Below are positions 7,946 through 14,863 of a stretch of 19,330 bases of DNA, in pieces. The notes beneath the pieces were generated by a model, which saw nothing but the letters and a program-made list of their open reading frames with translations, was not told the origin of the DNA and searched no databases. The position numbers and the translations under genes are program-made. The DNA is from Anaerolineales bacterium (lineage in GTDB: Bacteria > Chloroflexota > Anaerolineae > Anaerolineales > Villigracilaceae): positions 1-19,330 of the forward strand of contig JADLCG010000229.1 of assembly GCA_020847355.1 (NCBI GenBank), read 5' to 3'. Every line of letters starts with the position of its first letter. Position 1 is the stretch's first letter.

Positions 7946-8806
7946 ATGAGCGTTTTAGTTGATAAAAATACCCGCCTGCTCGTGCAAGGCATTACCGGAC
8001 ATGAAGGTTTATTTCACACAACCCAAATGGCGGCTTATTCAGATATTGTGGTCGGCGGCATAACCCCCGGCAAAGGCGGCGAATGGGTTTTAGACGGCAA
8101 ACTTCCGGTCTTCGATTCGGTCAAGCAAGCTAAAGAATCTACCGACGCCAACGCCAGCATCATTTTCGTCCCTGCGCGTTTCGCCCCAGACGCAATTCTT
8201 GAGGCGGCCGATGCGGGCATTCCGCTGATCATTTGTATTACTGAAGGCGTCGCCGTTCAAGATATGATGCGCGTCCGCAGTTATTTAGATCAAAAGAAAG
8301 TCCGTTTGATCGGACCCAACTGCCCGGGCTTATTGACTCCCGGCGAAGCTAAAGTTGGCATTATCCCCGGCAATATCGCCATCCCCGGCAACGTGGGCGT
8401 AGTCTCCCGCTCTGGCACGCTGACTTACGAAGTACTCTATGCGATGAAGAATCTGGGCATGGGCGCCTCTACTTGCGTGGGCATCGGCGGCGATCCAGTC
8501 AACGGGACGAACTTTACCGACGTGCTGGAAATGTTCGAGAACGACACCAAAACCGAAAAGGTCATTATGATTGGCGAAATCGGCGGAAGCGAAGAAGAAC
8601 GCGCCGCAGATTACATCCGCACCAAAATGACCAAACCTGTCGCCTCATTCATCGCCGGACAAACCGCCCCTCCCGGAAAACGCATGGGCCACGCCGGAGC
8701 GATCATCGAAGGCGGCGCCGGCACAGCCGCCGATAAAATCAAAGCCCTAGAAGCCGCCGGCGTCAAAGTCGCCAAGCATCCCGAAGAAATTCCAACTTTG
8801 TTTTAA
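7946..8806 (+). CDS. sucD: Succinate--CoA ligase (ADP-forming), alpha subunit
   Basis: The 286-residue alpha subunit binds CoA and carries the phosphohistidine intermediate. The N-terminal segment LVQGITGHEGLFHTTQM fits the CoA-binding Rossmann fold. GPNCPGLLTPGEAKVGIIPG and VSRSGTLTYE are highly conserved in the family. The active-site His249 lies in RMGHAGAIIEGG near the C-terminus. Length matches the usual 285-300. The AAAGGGA ribosome binding site lies within the last sucC codons and the two-base gap implies one transcript and coupled translation. The gene is followed by a long perfect palindrome shared with the convergent acpP. Confidence 0.96.
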   Translation: MSVLVDKNTRLLVQGITGHEGLFHTTQMAAYSDIVVGGITPGKGGEWVLDGKLPVFDSVKQAKESTDANASIIFVPARFAPDAILEAADAGIPLIICITEGVAVQDMMRVRSYLDQKKVRLIGPNCPGLLTPGEAKVGIIPGNIAIPGNVGVVSRSGTLTYEVLYAMKNLGMGASTCVGIGGDPVNGTNFTDVLEMFENDTKTEKVIMIGEIGGSEEERAADYIRTKMTKPVASFIAGQTAPPGKRMGHAGAIIEGGAGTAADKIKALEAAGVKVAKHPEEIPTLF

Positions 8807-8828
8807 TCCGCTGAGCAAAAATTAAATA

Positions 8829-8858
8829 TTGAGAGCCGCCTAATTAGGCGGCTCTCAA
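8829..8858. terminator. Perfect 30-bp palindrome between sucD and acpP (shared terminator)
   Basis: Each 15-base half is the exact reverse complement of the other, with a GC-rich core; about 13 bp would pair around a four-base AATT loop. It lies 22 bases after the sucD stop and 16 bases after the acpP stop. On the minus strand it is followed by an AT-rich, T-containing tract (ATATTTAATTTTTG), so it should work best for acpP. The plus-strand flank is less U-rich. Confidence 0.75.
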
Positions 8859-8874
8859 ATTAAACCTCAAACAA

Positions 8875-9111
8875 TTATTTTTTATTCGCGTCAATATAAG
8901 CGACGGCTTCGCCGACTGTGGTAATCTTCTGAGCGGCTTCGTCAGAGATTTCCGCGCCAAATTTATCCTCAAAAGCCATGATCAGCTCAACCAAGTCGAG
9001 CGAATCAGCTTCAAGATCTTCACGGAAACGAGCTTCGGGCGTAATCTTCGCCTCGTCCGCGCCGAGTAAATCCTTTACAATTGCTTTCAGTTCGGTATAT
9101 GTGTCAGACAT
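8875..9111 (-). CDS. acpP: Acyl carrier protein
   Basis: This is a 78-residue acidic protein read from the ATG at 9111. That start is chosen because GGAGG (9121-9117 on the minus strand) sits five bases upstream; the alternative ATG at 9123 would place this ribosome binding site inside the coding region. It carries growing acyl chains on 4'-phosphopantetheine attached to Ser37 in EADSLDLVELIMAFE, the classic Asp-Ser-Leu motif, and is the central substrate carrier of type II fatty-acid synthesis. Length and the four-helix pattern are normal. It stands apart from any fab genes in this window, divergent from fni and convergent with sucD. It has a near-consensus promoter containing an inverted repeat. 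Confidence 0.96.
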   Translation of the reverse strand: MSDTYTELKAIVKDLLGADEAKITPEARFREDLEADSLDLVELIMAFEDKFGAEISDEAAQKITTVGEAVAYIDANKK

Positions 9112-9136
9112 GACAGCCTCCATTTTAAATTTTTTA

Positions 9137-9178
9137 GCTGGCTTATTTTAACCGCTCTAAAGAGCGTGTCAAGCCAGC
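9137..9178. promoter_or_regulatory. Two nested inverted repeats over the acpP promoter (candidate operator)
   Basis: The outer repeat pairs GCTGGCTT (9137-9144) exactly with AAGCCAGC (9171-9178). The inner repeat is CGCTCT-AA-AGAGCG (9153-9166) and fills almost the whole spacer between -35 and -10. Their centres differ by only two bases. A dimeric repressor bound here would block RNA polymerase at acpP and could affect divergent fni. The regulator is unknown. Confidence 0.5.
9145..9172 (-). promoter_or_regulatory. acpP promoter
   Basis: On the minus strand the -35 is a perfect TTGACA (9172-9167) and the -10 is TAAAAT (9150-9145), with a 16-base spacer. Transcription would begin near 9138, about 27 bases before the acpP ATG. 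Confidence 0.72.
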
Positions 9179-9204
9179 AATTTCAATCACAGGAACACTG
9201 CCCC

Positions 9205-10233
9205 ATGCCAAAAGTTGCGCCGATAGACCAAAGAAAAGCCGATCACCTCAAAATCAATCTAGAACAGGATGTCCGCTCTGCGCTGACCAGCGGCTTAGAA
9301 GCCTACCGCTTCACCCACGAAGCCCTGCCAGAACTGGATTTGAAGCGCATCAACCCCAGCCTCAGCCTGTTCGGCAAACTGTTACAGTCTCCCATCCTGA
9401 TCAGTTCCATGACCGGCGGCACAAACGAAGCCGAGACGATCAATTTGCATCTCGCAGAAGCCGCGCAAGAATGCGGCATTGCCATGGGCGTCGGCTCGCA
9501 ACGCGCCGCCATTGAGCGCCCCGAACAAGTCAAAACATTCCAAGTCAGAAGAGTAGCGCCTGATATTCTATTATTTGCAAACCTCGGCGCCGTCCAATTC
9601 AATTACAACTACGGCGTGGACCAATGCCGCAAAGCCGTAGAGATGATCCAAGCGGACGCGCTCTACCTGCACCTCAATCCGCTTCAAGAAGCCGTGCAAG
9701 ACGCGGGCGATACAAACTTCGCGGGCTTGGCGAAAAAGATTGAAGAAGTCTGTAAAAAAATCGAAGTTCCAGTAATTGCCAAAGAAGTCGGCTGGGGCAT
9801 CTCGGAACGCACTGCCAAGTTGTTAGCCGATTGCGGCGTCCAAGCTATTGACGTGGCTGGCGCCGGCGGCACGAGTTGGTCGCAAGTTGAGATGTATCGC
9901 GCGCCAGATGAATTCACCCGCCAACTCGCGGCAACCTTTGTCGGCTGGGGCATTCCAACCGCAGAAGCGCTTCTCAACGTCAAAAGAGCCGCGCCAAATC
10001 TCAAAGCCTTCGCCTCCGGCGGAATCAAAGACGGTTTAGATATCGCCAAATGCGTGGCGCTCGGCGCAGAACTCGGCGGCATGGCTGGAAAATTCCTCAA
10101 AGCCGCCGCAGTTTCAACCGAACAAACCGTAGAATTGATCAAACTGACCAAACGTCAAATTGAAGTCAGCATGTTCGCCTGCGGGGCGGAAAATCTAGCG
10201 AGCTTACGCAATGAAAAACTGTTCAAGCTATAA
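9205..10233 (+). CDS. fni: Type 2 isopentenyl-diphosphate delta-isomerase (FMN-dependent)
   Basis: This 342-residue TIM-barrel enzyme interconverts isopentenyl and dimethylallyl diphosphate using reduced FMN and Mg2+, supplying both C5 units for isoprenoids. Family segments: RKADHLKINLEQDV near the N-terminus, SSMTGG (68-72), GVGSQRAAIE, ANLGAVQFNY, LHLNPLQEAVQ (Gln161 and Glu162, the conserved metal/acid pair), VPVIAKEVGWGIS, DVAGAGGTSW and ASGGIKDGLDIAK (FMN phosphate region). The ATG at 9205 is preferred because family members begin shortly before RKADH. An upstream in-frame GTG at 9166 would add 13 residues and overlap the inverted repeats of the acpP promoter. An AGGA at 9191-9194 is a weak ribosome binding site. 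A prenyl synthase of the same pathway lies about 2.5 kb downstream in the same direction. Confidence 0.94.
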   Translation: MPKVAPIDQRKADHLKINLEQDVRSALTSGLEAYRFTHEALPELDLKRINPSLSLFGKLLQSPILISSMTGGTNEAETINLHLAEAAQECGIAMGVGSQRAAIERPEQVKTFQVRRVAPDILLFANLGAVQFNYNYGVDQCRKAVEMIQADALYLHLNPLQEAVQDAGDTNFAGLAKKIEEVCKKIEVPVIAKEVGWGISERTAKLLADCGVQAIDVAGAGGTSWSQVEMYRAPDEFTRQLAATFVGWGIPTAEALLNVKRAAPNLKAFASGGIKDGLDIAKCVALGAELGGMAGKFLKAAAVSTEQTVELIKLTKRQIEVSMFACGAENLASLRNEKLFKL

Positions 10234-10240
10234 GCGTTGT

Positions 10241-10246
10241 TATAAT
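10241..10246 (+). promoter_or_regulatory. Extended -10 promoter element before the lipoprotein gene
   Basis: A perfect TATAAT preceded by TGT lies eight bases after the fni stop and 22 bases before the ATG at 10269. There is no clear -35. An AAAGG at 10252-10256 is the likely ribosome binding site, although its spacing of 12 bases is long. It probably drives the run of four genes to 13750, with fni read-through also possible because no terminator intervenes. Confidence 0.6.
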
Positions 10247-10268
10247 TCTCGAAAGGTCACAAACATCC

Positions 10269-11126
10269 ATGCTCAGCGCTAAAAAAACTTTCTTCTTCAC
10301 GCTAATCGTTTTCCTGCTCGTCAGTTGCGCGCAAGCCCCAAAAGAATTAGCCCCGCTTCAGGCTGGCTTTCGCTATTCATCCTATGGACCGCCCTACAAC
10401 CCAGGTCCCGAATATTGGGCTTCTACCGGCGAACAGATGGCGGCAAAATTCAAAAACGCAACTCCCTCCGCGTTATGGATCGTCGGCATCATCAACGACG
10501 ACGGCGTATATCTCAACTTCGATTGCACAGCCAAAGATCCAAAGATCCGTTGTAGCTTTGCAGACATTAACGAAAAAACGCTGACCCTCTTCGACGAAAA
10601 AGGTTATCAAGTTTGGCTACAAGTGGAACCCGGCAACGCCAACATGGACGAATTGATCGAAATCATCCTCAATAAATATAAACATCACCCCAGCATTGTC
10701 GGCTTCGGCGTGGATGTCGAATGGTACAAATCCACAAACGGGCCGCAAGGCGAGCCGATCACAGATGAACTTGCCAAAGATTGGGTTACAGCAATACGCA
10801 AAATCAACCCCAATTATTATCTCTTCCTCAAACATTGGGACGCAGAATGGATGCCGCCCACCTACCGCGACGGTATCGTCTTCATAGACGACAGCCAACA
10901 ATTTGAATCCTTCGAGCAATTGATAGATGAGTTTTCCGCTTGGGGTAAAAAATTTGAACCAGCGCCCGTCGGCTTTCAATACGGCTACCCGGCGGATAAA
11001 AAATGGTGGAGCAAACTCCAAGACCCGCCCGCCGAAATTGGTCAAGCCGTTTTAGAGCGCGCGCCAAATACAATCGGCTTGTTCTGGGTAGATTTCACTT
11101 TGTTCGATATTTTTCCTCCGCAATAA
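10269..11126 (+). CDS. Lipoprotein with a TIM-barrel-like (glycosidase-like) domain, function unknown
   Basis: This is a 285-residue protein with a lipoprotein signal: basic MLSAKK, a hydrophobic stretch, and the lipobox LVSC with Cys20, so it should be exported and lipid-anchored. The rest alternates strands and helices in a way that suggests a (beta/alpha)8 barrel: ALWIVGII, YQVWLQVEPG, IVGFGVDVEWY, YYLFLKHWD, GIVFIDDS, GFQYGYP, TIGLFWVDF. Acidic and aromatic residues sit at the ends of predicted strands (GVDVEWY, KHWDAEWM), as in sugar-binding or glycosidase barrels. GVDVEWY recalls but does not match the GH18 DxxDxDxE motif, so I do not assign a family. It is the first gene of a close run, followed 22 bases later by a second surface-directed protein. 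Confidence 0.72.
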   Translation: MLSAKKTFFFTLIVFLLVSCAQAPKELAPLQAGFRYSSYGPPYNPGPEYWASTGEQMAAKFKNATPSALWIVGIINDDGVYLNFDCTAKDPKIRCSFADINEKTLTLFDEKGYQVWLQVEPGNANMDELIEIILNKYKHHPSIVGFGVDVEWYKSTNGPQGEPITDELAKDWVTAIRKINPNYYLFLKHWDAEWMPPTYRDGIVFIDDSQQFESFEQLIDEFSAWGKKFEPAPVGFQYGYPADKKWWSKLQDPPAEIGQAVLERAPNTIGLFWVDFTLFDIFPPQ

Positions 11127-11148
11127 AGCCGAAAGTTATCTGTGAAGA

Positions 11149-12090
11149 ATGCGTTCAAAAGAGATTAAGTATTTAGGAACTGGACTCGGCATTGGCATCG
11201 CGCTAATGACGTTGATCCTCGGCTCGGCGTTTCTCATCCCCGGCGTGCGCAACCGCCTCTTGACTCAGCCTGAGCCTGCTTCAGCGCCAATGGCATTACC
11301 TCCGCTTCAAATCAATTCCGCTACCAACCCCGTAGCGCTTGAGAACAGCCCAACGCCAAGCGTGATCTTAAGCGCCCCTGAAATTAGCACAGCTACCTCC
11401 ATGCCGTTCATCGAGAACACAAGCGTTCCAACTTTTACATTCACGCCCACGCTCTCCCCCGCCGAGCTAGAACTCGCCAACGGCGGACTCGTCCTCAGCG
11501 GTCCGCTTTCCAGAGAGCAACAACTCAATTTATACAACGCCGCCCTGACCTTCATTGCGCCCACCTACGCAGAAAGCAAAAAGATGTCAGTCGCCATCAA
11601 CGGCTTGCGCTTCTCAGACCCCAGCACAACCTGCGGACCGTTATCGCTCGCGATCTTGCAAAGAGCCGGAATCGTCAGCGCAGAAAACGCGCCGCACGAT
11701 TTCTTTCTGATCAACCCAGATAACGGCTTAGATCGTCAAAAGCTTGAAAAAGTTTTCCCTAATGAACTTTACGTCAACACGCGCTATAAAATCAAACTCA
11801 ATCAAGTCAACTGGCTCGCTCAGCCTTTGATGCCCGGAGATTTTCTTTATATCTACGCGGGCGAAGAAGGTAATTTTGAACACATGCTCGTCGTCAGCAG
11901 AGTCGATTCGGCTGGGCGCGCATACGCAGTCACCAATTACAATACTGAGCAAGGTTTCGTCATCAACGAAGCCTTGCTCTACGATCCGTCCGACCCAACG
12001 GCTGGGCTTTTCGCCCAATGGACTAAGAAAAAGGAGCAATTGCTTGGCTCTACCGGCTTTGCCGGCTACGAGCTTTGGCGGCACAATTAA
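11149..12090 (+). CDS. Membrane-anchored cysteine-peptidase-like (papain-fold, C39-like) protein
   Basis: The 313-residue product has an N-terminal membrane helix (about 9-30), a Pro/Thr/Ser-rich spacer (about 40-105) and a globular C-terminal domain (about 110-313). The domain shows the order of a papain-like catalytic site: Cys162 in STTCGPLSLAIL at the start of a helix, His245 in NFEHMLVVSRV on a strand, and Asn263 in VTNYNT. The Cys-Gly-Pro helix start resembles C39-like peptidases (CGPTAL). It could be a peptidase, amidase or transglutaminase-like enzyme, acting outside the membrane. Substrate is not predictable. It begins 22 bases after the lipoprotein gene and ends 11 bases before the HAD gene, so the set is probably cotranscribed. 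No strong Shine-Dalgarno is visible. Confidence 0.7.
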   Translation: MRSKEIKYLGTGLGIGIALMTLILGSAFLIPGVRNRLLTQPEPASAPMALPPLQINSATNPVALENSPTPSVILSAPEISTATSMPFIENTSVPTFTFTPTLSPAELELANGGLVLSGPLSREQQLNLYNAALTFIAPTYAESKKMSVAINGLRFSDPSTTCGPLSLAILQRAGIVSAENAPHDFFLINPDNGLDRQKLEKVFPNELYVNTRYKIKLNQVNWLAQPLMPGDFLYIYAGEEGNFEHMLVVSRVDSAGRAYAVTNYNTEQGFVINEALLYDPSDPTAGLFAQWTKKKEQLLGSTGFAGYELWRHN

Positions 12091-12101
12091 TCAAAAACAC
12101 T

Positions 12102-12719
12102 ATGTCAGAGCAAAAAATCACAACCATCATCTTCGATTTTGGCGGCGTATTACTCAAATGGAATCCGCACAATATTTATCAAAGCTACTTTCCGAATCAA
12201 CCTGCGGCGATTGACAGTTTTTTAGCCGAGATCAATTTCATGGAATGGAACGCCCAACAAGATAAGGGCCGCCCATTTATGGAAGGCAACGCCATTTTAG
12301 CCAGTCAATTTCCTCAATACAAGGAACTGATCTACGCTTATTATGAAAATTGGGAAAAATGTATTGACGGACAAATAGACGGAAGCGTTGAAATTCTACG
12401 CCGATTAAAAGCGCGCGGTTATTTTATGTACGGCTTAAGCAATTGGTCTGCGGAAACTTTTCCAACTGCTTATAAAAAATATCCTTTCTTCAAATTGCTG
12501 GATGATTACGTGCTTTCCGGCGACGTGAAATTAATCAAACCCGAAGCGGAGATTTTCCGCTATGCGTTAAAGAAATTCGGCAAAGCCGCCGAGGAATGTT
12601 TGTTCATTGACGATTCCGAACCAAACATCCGCGCCGCAAAAACGCTGGGCTTCCAAACTGTGCATTTTCAATCTGCCGCACAACTACAAACCGAATTATC
12701 CAAACTCCGCCTTCTATAA
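12102..12719 (+). CDS. HAD-family hydrolase (YihX-like, subfamily IA)
   Basis: This is a 205-residue cytoplasmic phosphatase-type protein. HAD motif I is IIFDFGGVLLKW with nucleophile Asp12; the usual second aspartate is a glycine (Gly14), as in the YihX-like group, whose E. coli member dephosphorylates glucose-1-phosphate. Motif II is Ser113 in GLSNWSAETF, motif III is Lys146 in VKLIKPEAEIF, and motif IV is Asp170-Asp171 in FIDDSEPNIRAA. A cap of helices lies between motifs I and II. The ATG at 12102 is chosen; an in-frame TTG at 12075 would overlap the preceding gene. No clear ribosome binding site is seen, so translation may be coupled. The substrate is not determined by the sequence. Confidence 0.85.
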   Translation: MSEQKITTIIFDFGGVLLKWNPHNIYQSYFPNQPAAIDSFLAEINFMEWNAQQDKGRPFMEGNAILASQFPQYKELIYAYYENWEKCIDGQIDGSVEILRRLKARGYFMYGLSNWSAETFPTAYKKYPFFKLLDDYVLSGDVKLIKPEAEIFRYALKKFGKAAEECLFIDDSEPNIRAAKTLGFQTVHFQSAAQLQTELSKLRLL

Positions 12720-12736
12720 ATAACGAGGTAAAAAAC

Positions 12737-13750
12737 ATGGCATTAAAGCGCTTCATCGCAACCGCATTACCCGAAATTGAAAATGAACTCCAAACACAAA
12801 TCGCCAGATTAGATCATGCGCGCTTAAACCTGTTCCATGAAATGCTCACCTATCACATGGGCTGGACAGGCGCAGGCGCGGGCGCCGAAGCCACGGGCAA
12901 GCGCATCCGTCCGATTCTGGTTTTGTTAGCAGTCGCTTCCTGTGGCGCAGATTGGCAAATTGGTCTGCCAGCCGCCGCCGCAGTGGAATTACTGCACAAC
13001 TTTAGTCTAGTCCATGACGATGTGCAGGATAACTCGGACAAACGCAGGAATCGCTCAACAGTTTGGAAAAAATGGGGCGTGCCGATGGCGATCAATGTGG
13101 GAGACGCTTTATTTGTGCTGGCTAATCAAGCCGTTTTAGATTTGGAAAAAGCGCTCCCTGCCGCAACTGTGGCACGCGCGGCTTCCATTTTAAATGAAGC
13201 CTGCCTCGACTTAACCCGCGGACAATACCTTGATATGTCCTACGAAGAACGCTTTGATCTAAAGATAGAAGATTACTGGCCCATGATCGGCGGGAAAACT
13301 TCCGCCTTGCTTGCCGCCTGCACACAGATGGGCGCATTGATCGGCGGCGCAGACGAGCCGACGCAACAGAATTACCGTCAATTCGGGCATCATCTGGGGT
13401 TGGCTTTCCAAGTGCAAGACGATCTGCTTGGCATTTGGGGAGACGAGAAAATAACCGGAAAATCCGCTGCGAGCGATCTGACGGAAGGCAAAAACTCCCT
13501 GCCGGTATTGTTCGCCTTAGAGAAAAACGCCGAATTTGCAAAGCGCTGGCGGCAAGGTCCAATTGGCGCTGAGGAAGTTGGCGAAATTGCGGCAGTGTTG
13601 GAACGCGAAGGCGCGAGAACCTTTGCGCTGGAGGCTTCACAGAAAGAGACGGACAAAGCGCTAGGCTTTTTAGAGCAAGCCCAGCCTGCGGGCGCGGCGG
13701 GCGAAGCCCTGCTTGAGTTGGCAAAAATGCTCTTGAAACGCGAGCAGTAA
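12737..13750 (+). CDS. Short-chain trans-polyprenyl diphosphate synthase (geranylgeranyl/farnesyl type)
   Basis: This 337-residue all-helical prenyltransferase condenses isopentenyl diphosphate with allylic diphosphates. The first Asp-rich motif is DDVQD (94-98) and the second is in QVQDDLLGIWGD (228-236); GKRIRP (54-59) binds the isopentenyl diphosphate phosphates. The segment before the first motif, ELLHNFSLVHDD, has Phe at position -5 and Ser at -4 and no two-residue insertion in the motif. This is the pattern of archaeal-type geranylgeranyl diphosphate synthases rather than of E. coli IspA, so C15-C20 products are likely and long quinone tails less so. A GAGGT ribosome binding site (12725-12729) lies seven bases before the ATG. 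It is the last gene of the run that follows fni, and no terminator is seen before the tRNA. Confidence 0.9.
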   Translation: MALKRFIATALPEIENELQTQIARLDHARLNLFHEMLTYHMGWTGAGAGAEATGKRIRPILVLLAVASCGADWQIGLPAAAAVELLHNFSLVHDDVQDNSDKRRNRSTVWKKWGVPMAINVGDALFVLANQAVLDLEKALPAATVARAASILNEACLDLTRGQYLDMSYEERFDLKIEDYWPMIGGKTSALLAACTQMGALIGGADEPTQQNYRQFGHHLGLAFQVQDDLLGIWGDEKITGKSAASDLTEGKNSLPVLFALEKNAEFAKRWRQGPIGAEEVGEIAAVLEREGARTFALEASQKETDKALGFLEQAQPAGAAGEALLELAKMLLKREQ

Positions 13751-13783
13751 CTGGTCAAAAATGGGGCGTTTCATTCGTTCTCC

Positions 13784-13813
13784 TTGACATACGTTTTTAG
13801 GCTATCGTATAAT
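13784..13813 (+). promoter_or_regulatory. Consensus sigma-70-type promoter of tRNA-Gly
   Basis: A perfect -35 TTGACA (13784-13789) and a perfect -10 TATAAT (13808-13813) are separated by 18 bases. The tRNA begins 16 bases after the -10. It is the strongest promoter in the window. Confidence 0.88.
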
Positions 13814-13829
13814 CCAAGAAGTTCATCAA

Positions 13830-13901
13830 GCGGGTGTAGTTCAGTGGTAGAACGCTTGCTTCCCAAGCAAGATATCGTGGGTTCGAGTCCCATCACCCGC
13901 T
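13830..13901 (+). tRNA. tRNA-Gly (anticodon CCC)
   Basis: The cloverleaf reads cleanly: acceptor GCGGGTG pairs with CACCCGC, the D stem GTTC pairs with GAAC around AGTGGTA, and the anticodon stem CTTGC pairs with GCAAG. The seven-base loop TTCCCAA gives anticodon CCC (decodes GGG). The T arm GTGGG/CCCAT encloses TTCGAGT. The discriminator is T, and the CCA end is not encoded. The gene stands alone with its own promoter and terminator. Confidence 0.96.
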
Positions 13902-13904
13902 CAT

Positions 13905-13942
13905 AAAGTTGAGGATACATCGCTTTCCTCGACTTTTTTTTC
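13905..13942 (+). terminator. Intrinsic terminator after tRNA-Gly
   Basis: The arms at 13905-13915 and 13926-13936 form an 11-bp stem with one T-G wobble and a ten-base loop, followed by an unbroken T run at 13934-13942. It starts four bases after the tRNA. Confidence 0.9.
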
Positions 13943-14016
13943 ATAGCATCTGTAAGGTTGCTGTTATGTCCATTTTTTCGACCAGCAAGTAAAATTCGTT
14001 TATTGGAGGAGCTTTC

Positions 14017-14409
14017 ATGTTAGAGGATGCGAAAGGCACGATCCTGTACGTTGAAGACAACCCTGATAATCGAAACTTGATCCGCAGGGTCTTGAATTCA
14101 GAGGGGTATGCCGTGGTGGAGGCGATCAACGCCGACCAGGCGATTAGCAAGTTGGAAAGCGAAACGATCAACTTGATCTTGATGGATATCAATATGCCAG
14201 ACATGGACGGCTATACATTGACCGCTAAGATTAAAGGTATTCAAAAATTCAATAAAATCCCCATCGTTGCCGTGACGGCAAACGTAATGCGCGGCGACCG
14301 TGAAAAATCGTTGGATGCTGGTTGCGATGGCTATATTCAAAAACCAATTGATATTGATATTCTCGCCCAGCAAATTGAGCGATTTTTAACAAGGAGTTCA
14401 AATGTCTGA
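14017..14409 (+). CDS. Stand-alone response regulator receiver protein (CheY-like), first copy
   Basis: The 130-residue protein is a single receiver domain without output domain. Acidic pocket residues are Glu13-Asp14 (YVEDNPDN), the phospho-acceptor is Asp57 (LILMDINMPDMDG), the switch threonine is Thr87 (VAVTANVM) and the conserved lysine is Lys109 (IQKPID). All key residues are present, so it should be phosphorylated by a histidine kinase and act through protein contact. The ATG at 14017 has a strong GGAGGA six bases upstream. No clear promoter is seen between the tRNA terminator and this gene; TAAAAT at 13990-13995 is a weak -10 candidate. It overlaps the next receiver gene by eight bases. 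Confidence 0.93.
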   Translation: MLEDAKGTILYVEDNPDNRNLIRRVLNSEGYAVVEAINADQAISKLESETINLILMDINMPDMDGYTLTAKIKGIQKFNKIPIVAVTANVMRGDREKSLDAGCDGYIQKPIDIDILAQQIERFLTRSSNV

Positions 14410-14854
14410 TCCTGATTCGGCAATTTCTGACACGCAACCAATCCGCAAGCTGAACATTCCGAAAGACGCGGCAGTTTTGGTGGTGGAAGATAACGTCTCC
14501 AACTTTGTGCTGATCGCGCGCATGCTGGGTTATTTAGGCATTCATTGCGAGTGGAAGACCTCCGGCTACGAAGTGGTTGAATATGCCGATACGCTCCCCC
14601 GCCTTGACTTGATTCTGATGGACATCCGCTTGCCGTATGAAGATGGCTACGGCGCTTTGAAAAAGATTCGCGCTTCAGAAAGATTCAAGGCGATCCCCAT
14701 TGTGGCGGTCACTGCCGAAGCCAGCGCCGAGCAAATGACCAAGGCGCGCGATTCCGGGTTTGACGGTTTTCTCGGCAAGCCGCTGGACCCCGATCGTTTT
14801 CCCGATCAAATTCGTCGTATCTTAAACGGAGAGCCCGTTTGGGAATTTAGTTAG
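14402..14854 (+). CDS. Stand-alone response regulator receiver protein, second copy
   Basis: This is a 150-residue protein with a 22-residue N-terminal extension before one receiver domain. Glu29-Asp30 (VVEDNVSN), phospho-acceptor Asp74 (LILMDIRLPYEDG), Thr104 (VAVTAEAS) and Lys126 (LGKPLD) are intact. It is related to the preceding receiver (same VEDN, LILMDI and PIVAVTA patterns), so the pair probably arose by duplication and diverged. Its ATG overlaps the end of the first receiver gene by eight bases, with AAGGAG five bases before it inside that gene, so translation is probably coupled. No DNA-binding or enzymatic output is present. Confidence 0.93.
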   Translation: MSDPDSAISDTQPIRKLNIPKDAAVLVVEDNVSNFVLIARMLGYLGIHCEWKTSGYEVVEYADTLPRLDLILMDIRLPYEDGYGALKKIRASERFKAIPIVAVTAEASAEQMTKARDSGFDGFLGKPLDPDRFPDQIRRILNGEPVWEFS

Positions 14855-14863
14855 CGTGTAACT

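Noticed and set aside
6804..8806. Malate--CoA ligase (MtkAB) instead of SucCD
   Set aside because: The families are homologous, but lengths and motifs fit SucCD and no neighbouring gene points to malyl-CoA metabolism. A phylogeny would settle it.
9112..9123. Start of acpP at the ATG ending at 9123
   Set aside because: The GGAGG that would serve translation lies inside this extension and is correctly spaced for the ATG at 9111; ACPs normally start near the latter.
9166..9204. GTG start of fni at 9166
   Set aside because: It lies in the acpP promoter and inverted repeats and has no ribosome binding site; the ATG at 9205 fits the family's N-terminus.
10269..11126. GH18 chitinase assignment from GVDVEWY
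   Set aside because: The order of acidic residues does not match DxxDxDxE; the catalytic glutamate position would be a tryptophan or tyrosine.
12075..12101. TTG start for the HAD protein
   Set aside because: It would overlap the peptidase-like gene by 16 bases and add residues before the first strand that family members lack; no ribosome binding site supports it.
13958..13988. TTGCTG/CAGCAA inverted repeat upstream of the first receiver gene
   Set aside because: Only six bases pair, over a 19-base separation, with no promoter elements aligned to it; such matches occur by chance.
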